From NCBI RefSeq assembly GCF_051020975.1, contig NW_027478168.1, positions 1,240,001 through 1,304,000 of the forward strand: a stretch of 64,000 nucleotides of DNA. Reading direction: 5' to 3'. This stretch comes from Osmia lignaria lignaria (lineage: Eukaryota > Arthropoda > Insecta > Hymenoptera > Megachilidae). A program made the translations under genes and the position numbers. The notes below the pieces were generated by a model. The model ran no database searches and had not been told where the DNA came from. It worked only from the letters and a program-made list of their open reading frames with translations. Position 1 is the first letter of the stretch, and each line of letters opens with the position of its first letter. Below, piece after piece: positions 12,515 through 25,956 of this stretch.

Positions 12515-15500
12515 CAAAACTGGAAGTGGCATTTCCAGCTCGCAATAGTGCAGAGTTATCTCAAAGAAACGGGCCACGGTGTTTCTGTATCTATATTATG
12601 TTGGTGCGGCTTCGGAACTTTTAAATATCTTGATATATCTCGAGAACTACGCATCTGATCAGAAAATATCATAGAACATAAAAAGTAGGAAACTTAATTC
12701 TCTACAAAAAAGGTCTCTTAACATTTTGCCATAGCTCGCTTCGTTTCCGAGATATTTGCAGATATATCTCAAGGGAAGGGGCCTGACGGACATATTTCGA
12801 GATATTTCTTCTTCTTGTTGTTCTTCTTCTGCACAGCAAAACTGGAAGTGGCATTTCCAGCTCGCAATAGTGCAGAGTTATCTCAAAGAAAGGGGCCACG
12901 GTGTTTCTGTATCTCTATTATGTTGGTGCGGCTTCGGAACTTTTAAATATCTTGATATATCTCGAGAACTACGCATCTGATCAAAAAATATCATACAACA
13001 TAAAAAGTAGGAAACTTAATTCTCTACAAAAAAGGTCTCTTAACATTTTGCCATATCTCGCTTCATTTCCGAGATATTTGCAGATTCAGCTCAAAGGAAC
13101 GGGCCTGACGGACATATTTCGAGATATTTCTTCTTCTTGTTGTTCTTCCTCTGCGCAGCTAAGCTGGAAGTGGCATTTGCAGCTCGCAATAGTGCAGAGT
13201 TATCTCAAAGAAAGGGGCCACGGAGTTTCTGTATCTCTATTATGTTGGTGCGGCTTCGGAACTTTTAAATATCTTGATATATCTCGAGAACTACGCATCT
13301 GATCAAAAAATATCATAGAACATAAAAAGTAGAAAACTTAATTCTCTACAAAAAACGTCTCTTAACATTTTGCCATAGCTCGCTTCGTTTCAGAGATATT
13401 TGCAGATTCAGCTCAAAGGAACGGGCCTGACGGACATATTTCGAGATATTTCTCCTTCTTGTTGTTCTTCCTCTGCACAGCTAAGCTGGAAGTGGCATTT
13501 GCAGCTCGCAATAGTGCAGAGTTATCTCAAAGAAAGGGGCCACGGTGTTTCTGTATCTCTATTATGTTGGTGCGGCTTCGGAACTTTTAAATATCTTGAT
13601 ATATCTCGAGAACTACGCATCTGATCAAAAAATATCATAGAACATAAAAAGTAGGAAACTTAAGTCTCTACAAAAAAGGTCTCATAACATTTTGCCATAG
13701 CTCGCTTCGTTTCCGAGATATTTGCAGATTTATCGCAAGGGAAGGGTCCTGACGGACATATTTCGAGATATTTCTTCTTCTTGTTGTTCTTCCTCTGCAC
13801 AGCTAAGCTGGAAATGACATTTGCAGCTCGCAATAGTGCAGAGTTATCTCAAAGAAAGGGGCCACGGTGTTTCTGTATCTCTATTATGTTGGTGCGGCTT
13901 CGGAACTTTTAAATATCTTGATATATCTCGAGAACTACGCATCTGATCAAAAAATATCATAGAACATAAAAAGTAGGAAACTTAATTCTCTACGAAAAAG
14001 GTCTCATAACATTTTGCCATAGCTCGCTTCGTTTCCGAGATATTTGCAGATTTATCTCAAGGGAAGGGTCCTGACGGACATATTTCGAGATATTTCTTCT
14101 TCTTGTTGTTCTTCTTCTGCACAGCTAAGCTGGAAGTGGCATTTACAGCTCGCAATAGTGCAGAGTTATCTCAAAGAAAGGGGCCACGGTGTTTCTGTAT
14201 CTCTATTATGTTGGTGCGGCTTCGGAACTTTTAAATATCTTGATATATCTCGAGAACTACGCATCTGATCAAAAAATATCATAGAACATAAAAAGTAGGA
14301 AACTTAATTCTCTACAAAAAAGGTCTCCTAACATTTTGCCATAGCTCGCTTCGTTTCCGAGATATTTGCAGATTTATCCCAAGGGAAGGGGCCTGAGGGA
14401 CATATTTCGAGATATTTCTTCTTCTTGTTGTTCTTCTTCTGCACAGCTAAGCTGGAAGTGGCATTTGCAGCTCGCAATAGTGCAGAGTTATCTCAAAGAA
14501 AGGGGCCACGGTGTTTCTGTATCTCTATTATGTTGGTGCGGCTTCGGAACTTTTAAATATCTTGATATATCTCGAGAACTACGCATCTGATCAAAAAATA
14601 TCATAGAACATAAAAAGTAGGAAACCTAATTCTCTACAAAAAAGGTCTCTTAACATTTTGCCATAGCTCGCTTCGTTTCCGAGATATTTGCAGATTTATC
14701 CCAAGGGAAGCGGCCTGACGGACATATTTCGAGATATTTCTTCTTCTTGTTGTTCTTCTTCTGCACAGCAAAACTGGAAGTGGCATTTCCAGCTCGCAAT
14801 AGTGCAGAGTTATCTCAAAGAAAGGGGCCACGGTGTTTCTGTATCTCTATTATGTTGGTGCGGCTTCGGAACTTTTAAATATCTTGATATATCTCGAGAA
14901 CTACGCATCTGATCAGAAAATATCATAGAACATAAAAAGTAGGAACCTTAATTCTCTACAAAAAACGTCTCTTAACATTTTGTTATAGCTCGCTTCGTTT
15001 CCGAGATATTTGCAGATATATCTCAAGGGAAGGGGCCTGACGGACATATTTCGAGATATTTCTTCTTCTTGTTGTTCTTCTTCTGCACAGCAAAACTGGA
15101 AGTTCCATTTCCAGCTCGCAATAGTGCAGAGTTATCTCAAAGAAAGGGGCCACGGTGTTTCTGTATCTCTATTATGTTGGTGCGGCTTCGGAACTTTTAA
15201 ATATCTTGATATATGTCGAGAACTACGCATCTGATCAAAAAATATCATAGAACATAAAAAGTAGGAAACTTAATTCTCTACAAAAAAGGTCTCTTAACAT
15301 TTTGCCATAGCTCGCTTCGTTTCCGAGATATTTGCAGATTTATCCCAAGGGAAGGGGCCTGAGGGACATATTTCGAGATATTTCTTCTTCTTGTTGTTCT
15401 TCTTCTGCACAGCTAAGCTGGAAGTGGCATTTGCAGCTCGCAATAGTGCAGAGTTATCTCAAAGAAAGGGGCCACGGTGTTTCTGTATCTCTATTATGTT

Positions 15501-16289
15501 GGTGCGGCTTCGGAACTTTTAAATATCTTGATATATCTCGAGAACTACGCATCTGATCAAAAAATATCATAGAACATGAAAAGTAGGAAACTTAATTCTC
15601 TACAAATACGGTCTCTTAACATTTTGCCATAGCTCGCTTCGTTTCCGAGATATTTGCAGATTTATCTCAAGGGAAGGGGCCTGACGGACATATTTCGAGA
15701 TATTTCTTCTTCTTGTTGTTCTTCTTCTGCACAGCTAAGCTGGAAGTGGCATTTGCAGCTCGCAATAGTGCAGAGTTATCTCAAAGAAAGGGGCCACGGT
15801 GTTTCTGTATCTCTATTATGTTGGTGCGGCTTCGGAACTTTTAAATATCTCGATATATCTCGAGAACTACGCATCTGATCAAAAAATATCATAGAACATA
15901 AAAAGTAGGAAACTTAATTCTCTACAAAAAAGGTCTCTTAACATTTTGCCATAGCTCGCTTCGTTTCCGAGATATTTGCAGATTTATCTCAAGGGAAGGG
16001 GCCTAACGGACATATTTCGAGATATTTCTTCTTCTTGTTGTTCTTCTTCTGCACAGCTAAACTGGAAGTGGCATTTCCAGCTCGCAATAGTGCAGAGTTA
16101 CCTCAAAGAAAGGAGCCACGGTGTTTCTGTATCTCTATTATGTTGGTGCGGCTTCGGAACTTTTAAATATCTTGATATATCTCGAGAACTACGCATCTGA
16201 TCAAAAAATATCATAGAACATAAAAAGTAGGAAACATAATTCTCTACAAAAAAGGTCTCTTAACATTTTGCCATAGCTCGCTTCGTTTC
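12515..16289 (+). repeat. Mosaic monomers between the two 18-offset blocks
   Basis: Ordinary 322 bp units. Unit 13722 carries TATCGCAAGG and GAAATGACAT, and 13078-13624 resembles 11146-11692. Units 14688, 15010, 15332 and 15654 reappear at 18874-19709 with one unit fused away. Confidence 0.75.
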
Positions 16290-18310
16290 CGAGATATTTG
16301 CAGATTTATCTCAAGGGAAGGGGCCTGACGGACATATTTCGAGATATTTCTTCTTCTTGTTGTTCTTCTTCTGCACAGCTAAACTGGAAGTGGCATTTGC
16401 GGCTGGCACTAGTGCAGAGTTATCTCAAAGAAAGGGGCCACGGTGTTTCAGTATCTCTATTATGTTGGTGCGGTTTCGGAACTTTTAAATATCTTGATAT
16501 ATCTCGAGAACTACGCATCTGATCAAAAAATATCATAGAACATGAAAAGTAGGAAACGTAATTCTCTACAAATACGGTCTCTTAACATTTTGCCATAGCT
16601 CGCTTCGTTTCCGAGATATTTGCAGATTTATCTCAAGGGAAGGGGCCTGACGGACATATTTCGAGATATTTCTTCTTCTTGTTGTTCTTCTTCTGCACAG
16701 CTAAGCTGGAAGTGGCATTTGCAGCTCGCAATAGTGCAGAGTTATCTCAAAGAAAGGGGCCACGGTGTTTCTGTATCTCTATTATGTTGGTGCGGCTTCG
16801 GAACTTTTAAATATCTCGATATATCTCGAAAACTACGCTTCTGATCAAAAAATATCATAGAACATAAATTGTAGGAAACATAATTCTCTACAAAAAACGT
16901 CGCTTAACATTTTGCCATATCTCGCTTCGTTGCCGAGATATTTGCAGATTCAGCTCAAAGGAACGGGCCTGACGGACATATTTCGAGATATTTCTTCTTC
17001 TTGTTGTTCTTCCTCTGCGCAGCTAAGCTGGAAGTGGCATTTGCAGCACGCAATAGTGCAGAGTTATCTCAAAGAAAGGGGCCACGGAGTTTCTGTATCT
17101 CTATTATGTTGGTGCGGCTTCGGAACTTTTAAATATCTTGATATATCTCGAGAACTACGCATCTGATCAAAAAATATCATAGAACATAAAAAGTAGAAAA
17201 CTTAATTCTCTACAAAAAACGTCTCTCAACATTTTGCCATAGCTCGCTTCGTTTCAGAGATATTTGCAGATTCAGCTCAAAGGAACGGGCCTGACGGACA
17301 TATTTCGAGATATTTCTCCTTCTTGTTGTTCTTCCTCTGCACAGCTAAGCTGGAAGTGGCATTTGCAGCTCGCAATAGTGCAGAGTTATCTCAAAGAAAG
17401 GGGCCACGGTGTTTCTGTATCTCTATTATGTTGGTGCGGCTTCGGAACTTTTAAATATCTTGATATATCTCGAGAACTACGCATCTGATCAAAAAATATC
17501 ATAGAACATAAAAAGTAGGAAACTTAATTCTCTACAAAAAAGGTCTCATAACATTTTGCCATAGCTCGCTTCGTTTCCGAGATATTTGCAGATTTATCTC
17601 AAGGGAAGGGTCCTGACGGACATATTTCGAGCTATTTCTTCTTCTTGTTGTTCTTCCTCTGCACAGCTAAGCTGGAAGTGGCATTTGCAGCTCGCAATAG
17701 TGCAGAGTTATCTCAAAGAAAGGGGCCACGGTGTTTCTGTATCTCTATTATGTTGGTGCGGCTTCGGAACTTTTAAATATCTTGATATATGTCGAGAACT
17801 ACGCATCTGATCAAAAAATATCATAGAACATAAAAAGTAGGAAACTTAATTCTCTACAAAAAAGGTCTCTTAACATTTTGCCATAGCTCGCTTCGTTTCC
17901 GAGATATTTGCAGATTTATCCCAAGGGAAGGGGCCTGAGGGACATATTTCGAGATATTTCTTCTTCTTGTTGTTCTTCTTCTGCACAGCTAAGCTGGAAG
18001 TGGCATTTGCAGCTCGCAATAGTGCAGAGTTATCTCAAAGAAAGGGGCCACGGTGTTTCTGTATCTCTATTATGTTGGTGCGGCTTCGGAACTTTTAAAT
18101 ATCTTGATATATCTCGAGAACTACGCATCTGATCAAAAAATATCATAGAACATAAAAAGTAGGAAACCTAATTCTCTACAAAAAAGGTCTCTTAACATTT
18201 TGCCATAGCTCGCTTCGTTTCCGAGATATTTGCAGATTTATCCCAAGGGAAGGGGCCTGACGGACATATTTCGAGATATTTCTTCTTCTTGTTGTTCTTC
18301 TTCTGCACAG
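16290..18310 (+). repeat. 2.0 kb block, copy 2 (offset 18 monomers)
   Basis: Partner of 10494-12514. Similarity stops on the right where this copy reads CAGCTAAGCTGG and the other CAGCAAAACTGG, a boundary inside a monomer rather than at a unit edge. Confidence 0.8.
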
Positions 18311-18873
18311 CTAAGCTGGAAGTGGCATTTGCAGCTCGCAATAGTGCAGAGTTATCTCAAAGAAAGGGGCCACGGTGTTTCTGTATCTCTATTATGTTGG
18401 TGCGGCTTCGGAACTTTTAAATATCTTGATATATCTCGAGAACTACGCATCTGATCAAAAAATATCATAGAACATAAAAAGTAGGAAACCTAATTCTCTA
18501 CAAAAAAGGTCTCTTAACATTTTGCCATAGCTCGCTTCGTTTCCGAGATATTTGCAGATTTATCCCAAGGGAAGGGGCCTGACGGACATATTTCGAGATA
18601 TTTCTTCTTCTTGTTGTTCTTCTTCTGCACAGCTAAGCTGGAAGTGGCATTTGCAGCTCGCAATAGTGCAGAGTTATCTCAAAGAAAGGGGCCACGGTGT
18701 TTCTGTATCTCTATTATGTTGGTGCGGCTTCGGAACTTTTAAATATCTTGATATATCTCGAGAACTACGCATCTGATCAAAAAATATCATAGAACATAAA
18801 AAGTAGGAAACCTAATTCTCTACAAAAAAGGTCTCTTAACATTTTGCCATAGCTCGCTTCGTTTCCGAGATAT

Positions 18874-19195
18874 TTGCAGATTTATCCCAAGGGAAGCGGC
18901 CTGACGGACATATTTCGAGATATTTCTTCTTCTTGTTGTTCTTCTTCTGCACAGCAAAACTGGAAGTGGCATTTCCAGCTCGCAATAGTGCAGAGTTATC
19001 TCAAAGAAAGGGGCCACGGTGTTTCTGTATCTCTATTATGTTGGTGCGGCTTCGGAACTTTTAAATATCTTGATATATGTCGAGAACTACGCATCTGATC
19101 AAAAAATATCATAGAACATAAAAAGTAGGAAACTTATTTCTCTACAAAAAAGGTCTCTTAACATTTTGCCATAGCTCGCTTCGTTTCCGAGATAT
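18874..19195 (+). repeat. Fusion monomer joining types 14688 and 15010
   Basis: The left part has GGGAAGCGGCCTG and CAGCAAAACTGGAAGTGG as in unit 14688, while the tail has ATATGTCGAG as in unit 15010. The next units match 15332 and 15654, so the offset drops from 13 to 12 monomers inside this unit. This is what a crossover between neighbouring monomers would leave. Confidence 0.75.
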
Positions 19196-19517
19196 TTGCA
19201 GATTTATCCCAAGGGAAGGGGCCTGAGGGACATATTTCGAGATATTTCTTCTTCTTGTTGTTCTTCTTCTGCACAGCTAAGCTGGAAGTGGCATTTGCAG
19301 CTCGCAATAGTGCAGAGTTATCTCAAAGAAAGGGGCCACGGTGTTTCTGTATCTCTATTATGTTGGTGCGGCTTCGGAACTTTTAAATATCTTGATATAT
19401 CTCGAGAACTACGCATCTGATCAAAAAATATCATAGAACATGAAAAGTAGGAAACTTAATTCTCTACAAATACGGTCTCTTAACATTTTGCCATAGCTCG
19501 CTTCGTTTCCGAGATAT

Positions 19518-19840
19518 TTGCAGATTTATCTCAAGGGAAGGGGCCTGACGGACATATTTCGAGATATTTCTTCTTCTTGTTGTTCTTCTTCTGCACAGCT
19601 AAGCTGGAAGTGGCATTTGCAGCTCGCAATAGTGCAGAGTTATGTCAAAGAAAGGGGCCACGGTGTTTCTGTATCTCTATTATGTTGGTGCGGCTTTCGG
19701 AACTTTTAAATATCTTGATATATCTCGAGAACTACGCATCTGATCAAAAAATATCATAGAACATAAAAAGTAGGACACTTAATTCTCTACAAATAAGGTC
19801 TCTTAACATTTTGCCATAGCTCGCTTCGTTTCCGAGATAT
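19518..19840 (+). repeat. Monomer with a 1 bp insertion (323 bp)
   Basis: GCGGCTTCGG reads GCGGCTTTCGG near 19695. It is the only insertion found among the units. The unit also shares TTATGTCAAAG with unit 9858. Confidence 0.85.
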
Positions 19841-20162
19841 TTGCAGATTTATCTCAAGGGAAGGGGCCTGACGGACATATTTCGAGATATTTCTTCTTCT
19901 TGTTGTTCTTCTTCTGCACAGCTAAGCTGGAAGTGGCATTTGCAGCTCGCAATAGTGCTGAGTTATCTCAAAGAAAGGGGCCACGGTGTTTCTGTATCTC
20001 TATTATGTTGGTGCGGCTTCGGAACTTTTAAATATCTTGATATATCTCGAGAACTACGCATCTGATCAAAAAATATCATAGAACATAAAAAGTAGGAAAC
20101 TTAATTCTCTACAAAAAAGGTCTCTTAACATTTTGCCATAGCTCGCTTCGTTTCCGAGATAT

Positions 20163-22093
20163 TTGCAGATATATCTCAAGGGAAGGGGCCTGACGGACAT
20201 ATTTCGAGATATTTCTTCTTCTTGTTGTTCTTCTTCTGCACAGCAAAACTGGAAGTGGCATTTCCAGCTCGCAATAGTGCAGAGTTATCTCAAAGAAAGG
20301 GGCCACGGTGTTTCTGTATCTCTATTATGTTGGTGCGGCTTCGGAACTTTTAAATATCTCGATATATCTCGAAAACTACGCTTCTGATCAAAAAATATCA
20401 TAGAACATAAATTGTAGGAAACATAATTCTCTACAAAAAACGTCTCTTAACATTTTGCCATAGCTCGCTTCGTTTCCGAGATATTTGCAGATTCAGCTCT
20501 AAGGAACGGGCCTGACGGACATATTTCGAGATATTTCTTCTTCTTGTTGTTCTTCTCCTGCACAGCTAAACTGGAAGTGGCATTTCCAGCTCGCAATAGT
20601 GCGGAGTTATCTCAAAGAAAGGGGCCACGGTGTTTCTGTATCTCTACTATGTTGGTGCGGCTTCGGAACTTTTAAATATCTTGATATATCTCGAGAACTA
20701 CGCATCTGATCAAAAAATATCATAGAACATAAAAAGTAGGAAACTTAATTCTCTGCAAAAAAGGTCTCTTAACATTTTGCCATAGCTCGCTTCGTTTCCG
20801 AGATATGTGCAGATTTATCTCAAGGGAAGGGGCCTGACGGACATATCTCGAGATATTTCTTCTTCTTGTTGTTCTTCTTCTGCACAGCTAAGCTGGAAGT
20901 GGCATTTGCGGCTCGCACTAGTGCAGAGTTATCTCAAAGAAAGGGGCCACGGTGTTTCTGTATCTCCATTATGTTGGTGCGGCTTCGGAACTTTTAAATA
21001 TCTTGATATATCTCGAGAACTACGCATCTGATCAAAAAATATCATACTACATAAAAAGTAGGAAACTTAATTCTCTACAAGAAAGGTCTCTAAACATTTT
21101 GCCATAGCTCGCTTCGTTTCCGAGATATTTGCAGATTTATCTCAAGGGAAGGGCCTGACGGACATATTTCGAGATATTTCTTCTTCTTGTTGTTCTTCTT
21201 CTGCACAGCTAAGCTGGAAGTGGCATTTGCAGCTCGCAATAGTGCAGAGTTATCTCAAAGAAAGGGGCCACGGTGTTTCTGTATCTCTATTATGTTGGTG
21301 CGGCTTCGGAACTTTTAAATATCTTGATATATCTCGAGAACTACGCATCTGATCAAAAAATATCATAGAACATAAAAAGTAGGAAACTTAATTCTCTACA
21401 AAAAAGGTCTCTTAACATTTTGCCATAGCTCGCTTCGTTTCCGAGATATTTGCAGATTTATCCCAAGGGAAGGGGCCTGACGGACATATTTCGAGATATT
21501 TCTTCTTCTTGTTGTTCTTCTCCTGCACAGCTAAACTGGAAGTGGCATTTCCAGCTCGCAATAGTGCGGAGTTATCTCAAAGAAAGGGGCCACGGTGTTT
21601 CTGTATCTCTACTATGTTGGTGCGGCTTCGGAACTTTTAAATATCTTGATATATCTCGAGAACTACGCATCTGATCAAAAAATCTCATAGAACATAAAAA
21701 GTAGGAAACTTAATTCTCTGCAAAAAAGGTCTCTTAACATTTTGCCATAGCTCGCTTCGTTTCCGAGATATGTGCAGATTTATCTCAAGGGAAGGGGCCT
21801 GACGGACATATCTCGAGATATTTCTTCTTCTTGTTGTTCTTCTTCTGCACAGCTAAGCTGGAACTGGCATTTGCGGCTCGCACTAGTGCAGAGTTATCTC
21901 AAAGAAAGGGGCCACGGTGTTTCTGTATCTCCATTATGTTGGTGCGGCTTCGGAACTTTTAAATATCTTGATATATCTCGAGAACTACGCATCTGATGAA
22001 AAAATATCATAGAACATAAAAAGTAGGAAACTTAATCCTCTACAAAAAAGGTCTCTTAAGATTTTGCCATAGCTCGCTTCGTTTCCGAGATAT
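20163..22093 (+). repeat. Units preceding the 12-monomer HOR
   Basis: Unit types here (20485 with TCTCCTGCAC; 20807 with CATATCTCGAG and TCTCCATTATG; 21129 with a 1 bp deletion; 21772 with GATGAAAAAATATC) are those found inside the dodecamer that follows. This is probably a rearranged earlier copy. Confidence 0.7.
20807..21449 (+). repeat. 643 bp dimer cassette, first of ten copies
   Basis: A full unit with CATATCTCGAG, GCACTAGTGC and TCTCCATTATG is followed by the linker ACTACATAAAAAG, CTACAAGAAAGG and CTCTAAAC, then by a unit with GGGAAGGGCCTG in place of GGGAAGGGGCCTG. The same pair recurs at 24026, 28211, 33681 (first half hybrid), 35290, 36255 (first half hybrid), 36898, 38185, 38828 and 43008. 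Confidence 0.85.
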
Positions 22094-25000
22094 TTGCAGA
22101 TTTATCCCAAGGGAAGGGGCCTGAGGGACATATTTCGAGATATTTCTTCTTCTTGTTGTTCTTCTTCTGCACAGCTAAGCTGGAAGTGGCATTTGCAGCT
22201 CGCAATAGTGCAGAGTTATCTCAAAGAAAGGGGCCACGGTGTTTCTGTATCTCTATTATGTTGGTGCGGCTTCGGAACTCATAAATATCTTGATATATCT
22301 CGAGAACTACGCATCTGATCAAAAAATATCATAGAACATAAAAAGTAGGAAACTTAATTCTCTACAAAAAAGGTCTCTTAACATTTTGCCATAGCTCGCT
22401 TCGTTTCCGAGATATTTGCAGATATATCTCAAGGGAAGGGGCCTGACGGACATATTTCGAGATATTTCTTCTTCTTGTTGTTCTTCTTCTGCACAGCAAA
22501 ACTGGAAGTGGCATTTCCAGCTCGCAATAGTGCAGAGTTATCTCAAAGAAAGGGGCCACGGTGTTTCTGTATCTCTATTATGTTGGTGCGGCTTCGGAAC
22601 TTTTAAATATCTTGATATATCTCGAGAACTACGTATCTGATCAAAAAATATTATAGAACATAAAAAGTAGGAAACTTAATTCTCTACAAAAAAGGTCTCT
22701 TAACATTTTGCCATAGCTCGCTTCGTTTCCGAGATATTTGCAGATTTATCCCAAGGGAAGGGGCCTGAGGGACATATTTCGAGATATTTCTTCTTCTTGT
22801 TGTTCTTCTTCTGCACAGCTAAGCTGGAAGTGGCATTTGCAGCTCGCAATAGTGCAGAGTTATCTCAAAGAAAGGGGCCACGGTGTTTCTGTATCTCTAT
22901 TATGTTGGTGCGGCTTCGGAACTTTTAAATATCTTGATATATCTCGAGAACTACGCATCTGATCAAAAAATATCATAGAACATAAAAAGTAGGAAACTTA
23001 ATTCTCTACAAAAAAGGTCTCATAACATTTTGCCATAGCTCGCTTCGTTTCCGAGATATTTGCAGATTTATCCCAAGGGAAGGGGCCTGACGGACATATT
23101 TCGAGATATTTCTTCTTCTTGTTGTTCTTCTTCTGCACAGCTAAACTGGAAGTGGCATTTCCAGCTCGCAATAGTGCAGAGTTATCTCAAAGAAAGGGGC
23201 CACGGTGTTTGTGTATCTCTATTATGTTGGTGCGGCTTCGGAACTTTTAAATATCTCGATATATCTCGAAAACTACGCTTCTGATCAAAAAATATCATAG
23301 AACATAAATTGTAGGAAACATAATTCTCTACAAAAAACGTCTCTTAACATTTTGCCATAGCTCGCTTCGTTTCCGAGATATTTGCAGATTCAGCTCAAAG
23401 GAACGGGCCTGACGGACATATTTCGAGATATTTCTTCTTCTTGTTGTTCTTCTCCTGCACAGCTAAACTGGAAGTGGCATTTCCAGCTCGCAATAGTGCG
23501 GAGTTATCTCAAAGAAAGGGGCCACGGTGTTTCTGTATCTCTACTATGTTGGTGCGGCTTCGGAACTTTTAAATATCTTGATATATCTCGAGAACTACGC
23601 ATCTGATCAAAAAATATCATAAAACATAAAAAGTAGGAAACTTAATTCTCTGCAAAAAAGGTCTCTTAACATTTTGCCATAGCTCGCTTCGTTTCCGAGA
23701 TATGTGCAGATTTATCTCAAGGGAAGGGGCCTGACGGACATATCTCGAGATATTTCTTCTTCTTGTTGTTCTTCTTCTGCACAGCTAAGCTGGAAGTGGC
23801 ATTTGCAGCTCGCAATAGTGCAGAGTTATCTCAAAGAAAGGGGCCACGGTGTTTCTGTATCTCTATTATGTTGGTGCGGCTTCGGAACTTTTAAATATCT
23901 TGATATATCTCGAGAACTACGCATCTGATCAAAAAATATCATAGAACATAAAAAGTAGGAAACTTAATTCTCTACAAAAAAGGTCTCATAACATTTTGCC
24001 ATAGCTCGCTTCGTTTCCGAGATATTTGCAGATTTATCTCAAGGGAAGGGGCCTGACGGACATATCTCGAGATATTTCTTCTTCTTGTTGTTCTTCTTCT
24101 GCACAGCTAAGCTGGAAGTGGCATTTGCGGCTCGCACTAGTGCAGAGTTATCTCAAAGAAAGGGGCCACGGTGTTTCTGTATCTCCATTATGTTGGTGCG
24201 GCTTCGGAACTTTTAAATATCTTGATATATCTCGAGAACTACGCATCTGATCAAAAAATATCATACTACATAAAAAGTAGGAAACTTAATTCTCTACAAG
24301 AAAGGTCTCTAAACATTTTGCCATAGCTCGCTTCGTTTCCGAGATATTTGCAGATTTATCTCAAGGGAAGGGCCTGACGGACATATTTCGAGATATTTCT
24401 TCTTCTTGTTGTTCTTCTTCTGCACAGCTAAGCTGGAAGTGGCATTTGCAGCTCGCAATAGTGCAGAGTTATCTCAGAGAAAGGGGCCACGGTGTTTCTG
24501 TATCTCTATTATGTTGGTGCGGCTTCGGAACTTTTAAATATCTTGATATATCTCGAGAACTACGCATCTGATCAAAAAATATCATAGAACATAAAAAGTA
24601 GGAAACTTAATTCTCTACAAAAAAGGTCTCTTAACGTTTTGCCATAGCTCGCTTCGTTTCCGAGATATTTGCAGATTCAGCTCAAAGGAACGGGCCTGAC
24701 GGACATATTTCGAGATATTTCTTCTTCTTGTTGTTCTTCTCCTGCACAGCTAAACTGGAAGTGGCATTTCCAGCTCGCAATAGTGCGGAGTTATCTCAAA
24801 GAAAGGGGCCACGGTGTTTCTGTATCTCTACTATGTTGGTGCGGCTTCGGAACTTTTAAATATCTTGATATATCTCGAGAACTACGCATCTGATCAAAAA
24901 ATCTCATAGAACATAAAAAGTAGGAAACTTAATTCTCTGCAAAAAAGGTCTCTTAACATTTTGCCATAGCTCGCTTCGTTTCCGAGATATGTGCAGATTT

Positions 25001-25956
25001 ATCTCAAGGGAAGGGGCCTGACGGACATATCTCGAGATATTTCTTCTTCTTGTTGTTCTTCTTCTGCACAGCTAAGCTGGAAGTGGCATTTGCGGCTCGC
25101 ACTAGTGCAGAGTTATCTCAAAGAAAGGGGCCACGGTGTTTCTGTATCTCCATTATGTTGGTGCGGCTTCGGAACTTTTAAATATCTTGATATATCTCGA
25201 GAACTACGCATCTGATGAAAAAATATCATAGAACATAAAAAGTAGGAAACTTAATTCTCTACAAAAAAGGTCTCTTAACATTTTGCCATAGCTCGCTTCG
25301 TTTCCGAGATATTTGCAGATTTATCCCAAGGGAAGGGGCCTGAGGGACATATTTCGAGATATTTCTTCTTCTTGTTGTTCTTCTTCTGCACAGCAAAACT
25401 GGAAGTGGCATTTCCAGCTCGCAATAGTGCAGAGTTATCTCAAAGAAAGGGGCCACGGTGTTTCTGTATCTCTATTATGTTGGTGCGGCTTCGGAACTTT
25501 TAAATATCTTGATATATCTCGAGAACTACGTATCTGATCAAAAAATCTCATAGAACATAAAAAGTAGGAAACTTAATTCTCTGCAAAAAAGGTCTCTTAA
25601 CATTTTGCCATAGCTCGCTTCGTTTCCGAGATATGTGCAGATTTATCTCAAGGGAAGGGGCCTGACGGACATATCTCGAGATATTTCTTCTTCTTGTTGT
25701 TCTTCTTCTGCACAGCTAAGCTGGAAGTGGCATTTGCGGCTCGCACTAGTGCAGAGTTATCTCAAAGAAAGGGGCCACGGTGTTTCTGTATCTCCATTAT
25801 GTTGGTGCGGCTTCGGAACTTTTAAATATCTTGATATATCTCGAGAACTACGCATCTGATGAAAAAATATCATAGAACATAAAAAGTAGGAAACTTAATT
25901 CTCTACAAAAAAGGTCTCTTAACATTTTGCCATAGCTCGCTTCGTTTCCGAGATAT
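22094..25956 (+). repeat. 12-monomer HOR (3863 bp), copy 1
   Basis: Begins with a unit carrying the rare change GGAACTCATAAATATC. That marker recurs at exact 3863 bp spacing at units 25957 and 29820. Following units carry CAGCAAAACTGG with ACGTATCTG, then CCTGAGGG, then GTGTTTGTGTATC, then TCTCCTGCAC, CATATCTCGAG types and a one-base-short unit at 24348. Confidence 0.82.

Noticed and set aside
12901..13302. Longest + strand open frame, 133 codons
   Set aside because: It starts with GTG and merely spans two monomers because local variants remove the usual stop. No independent coding signal.
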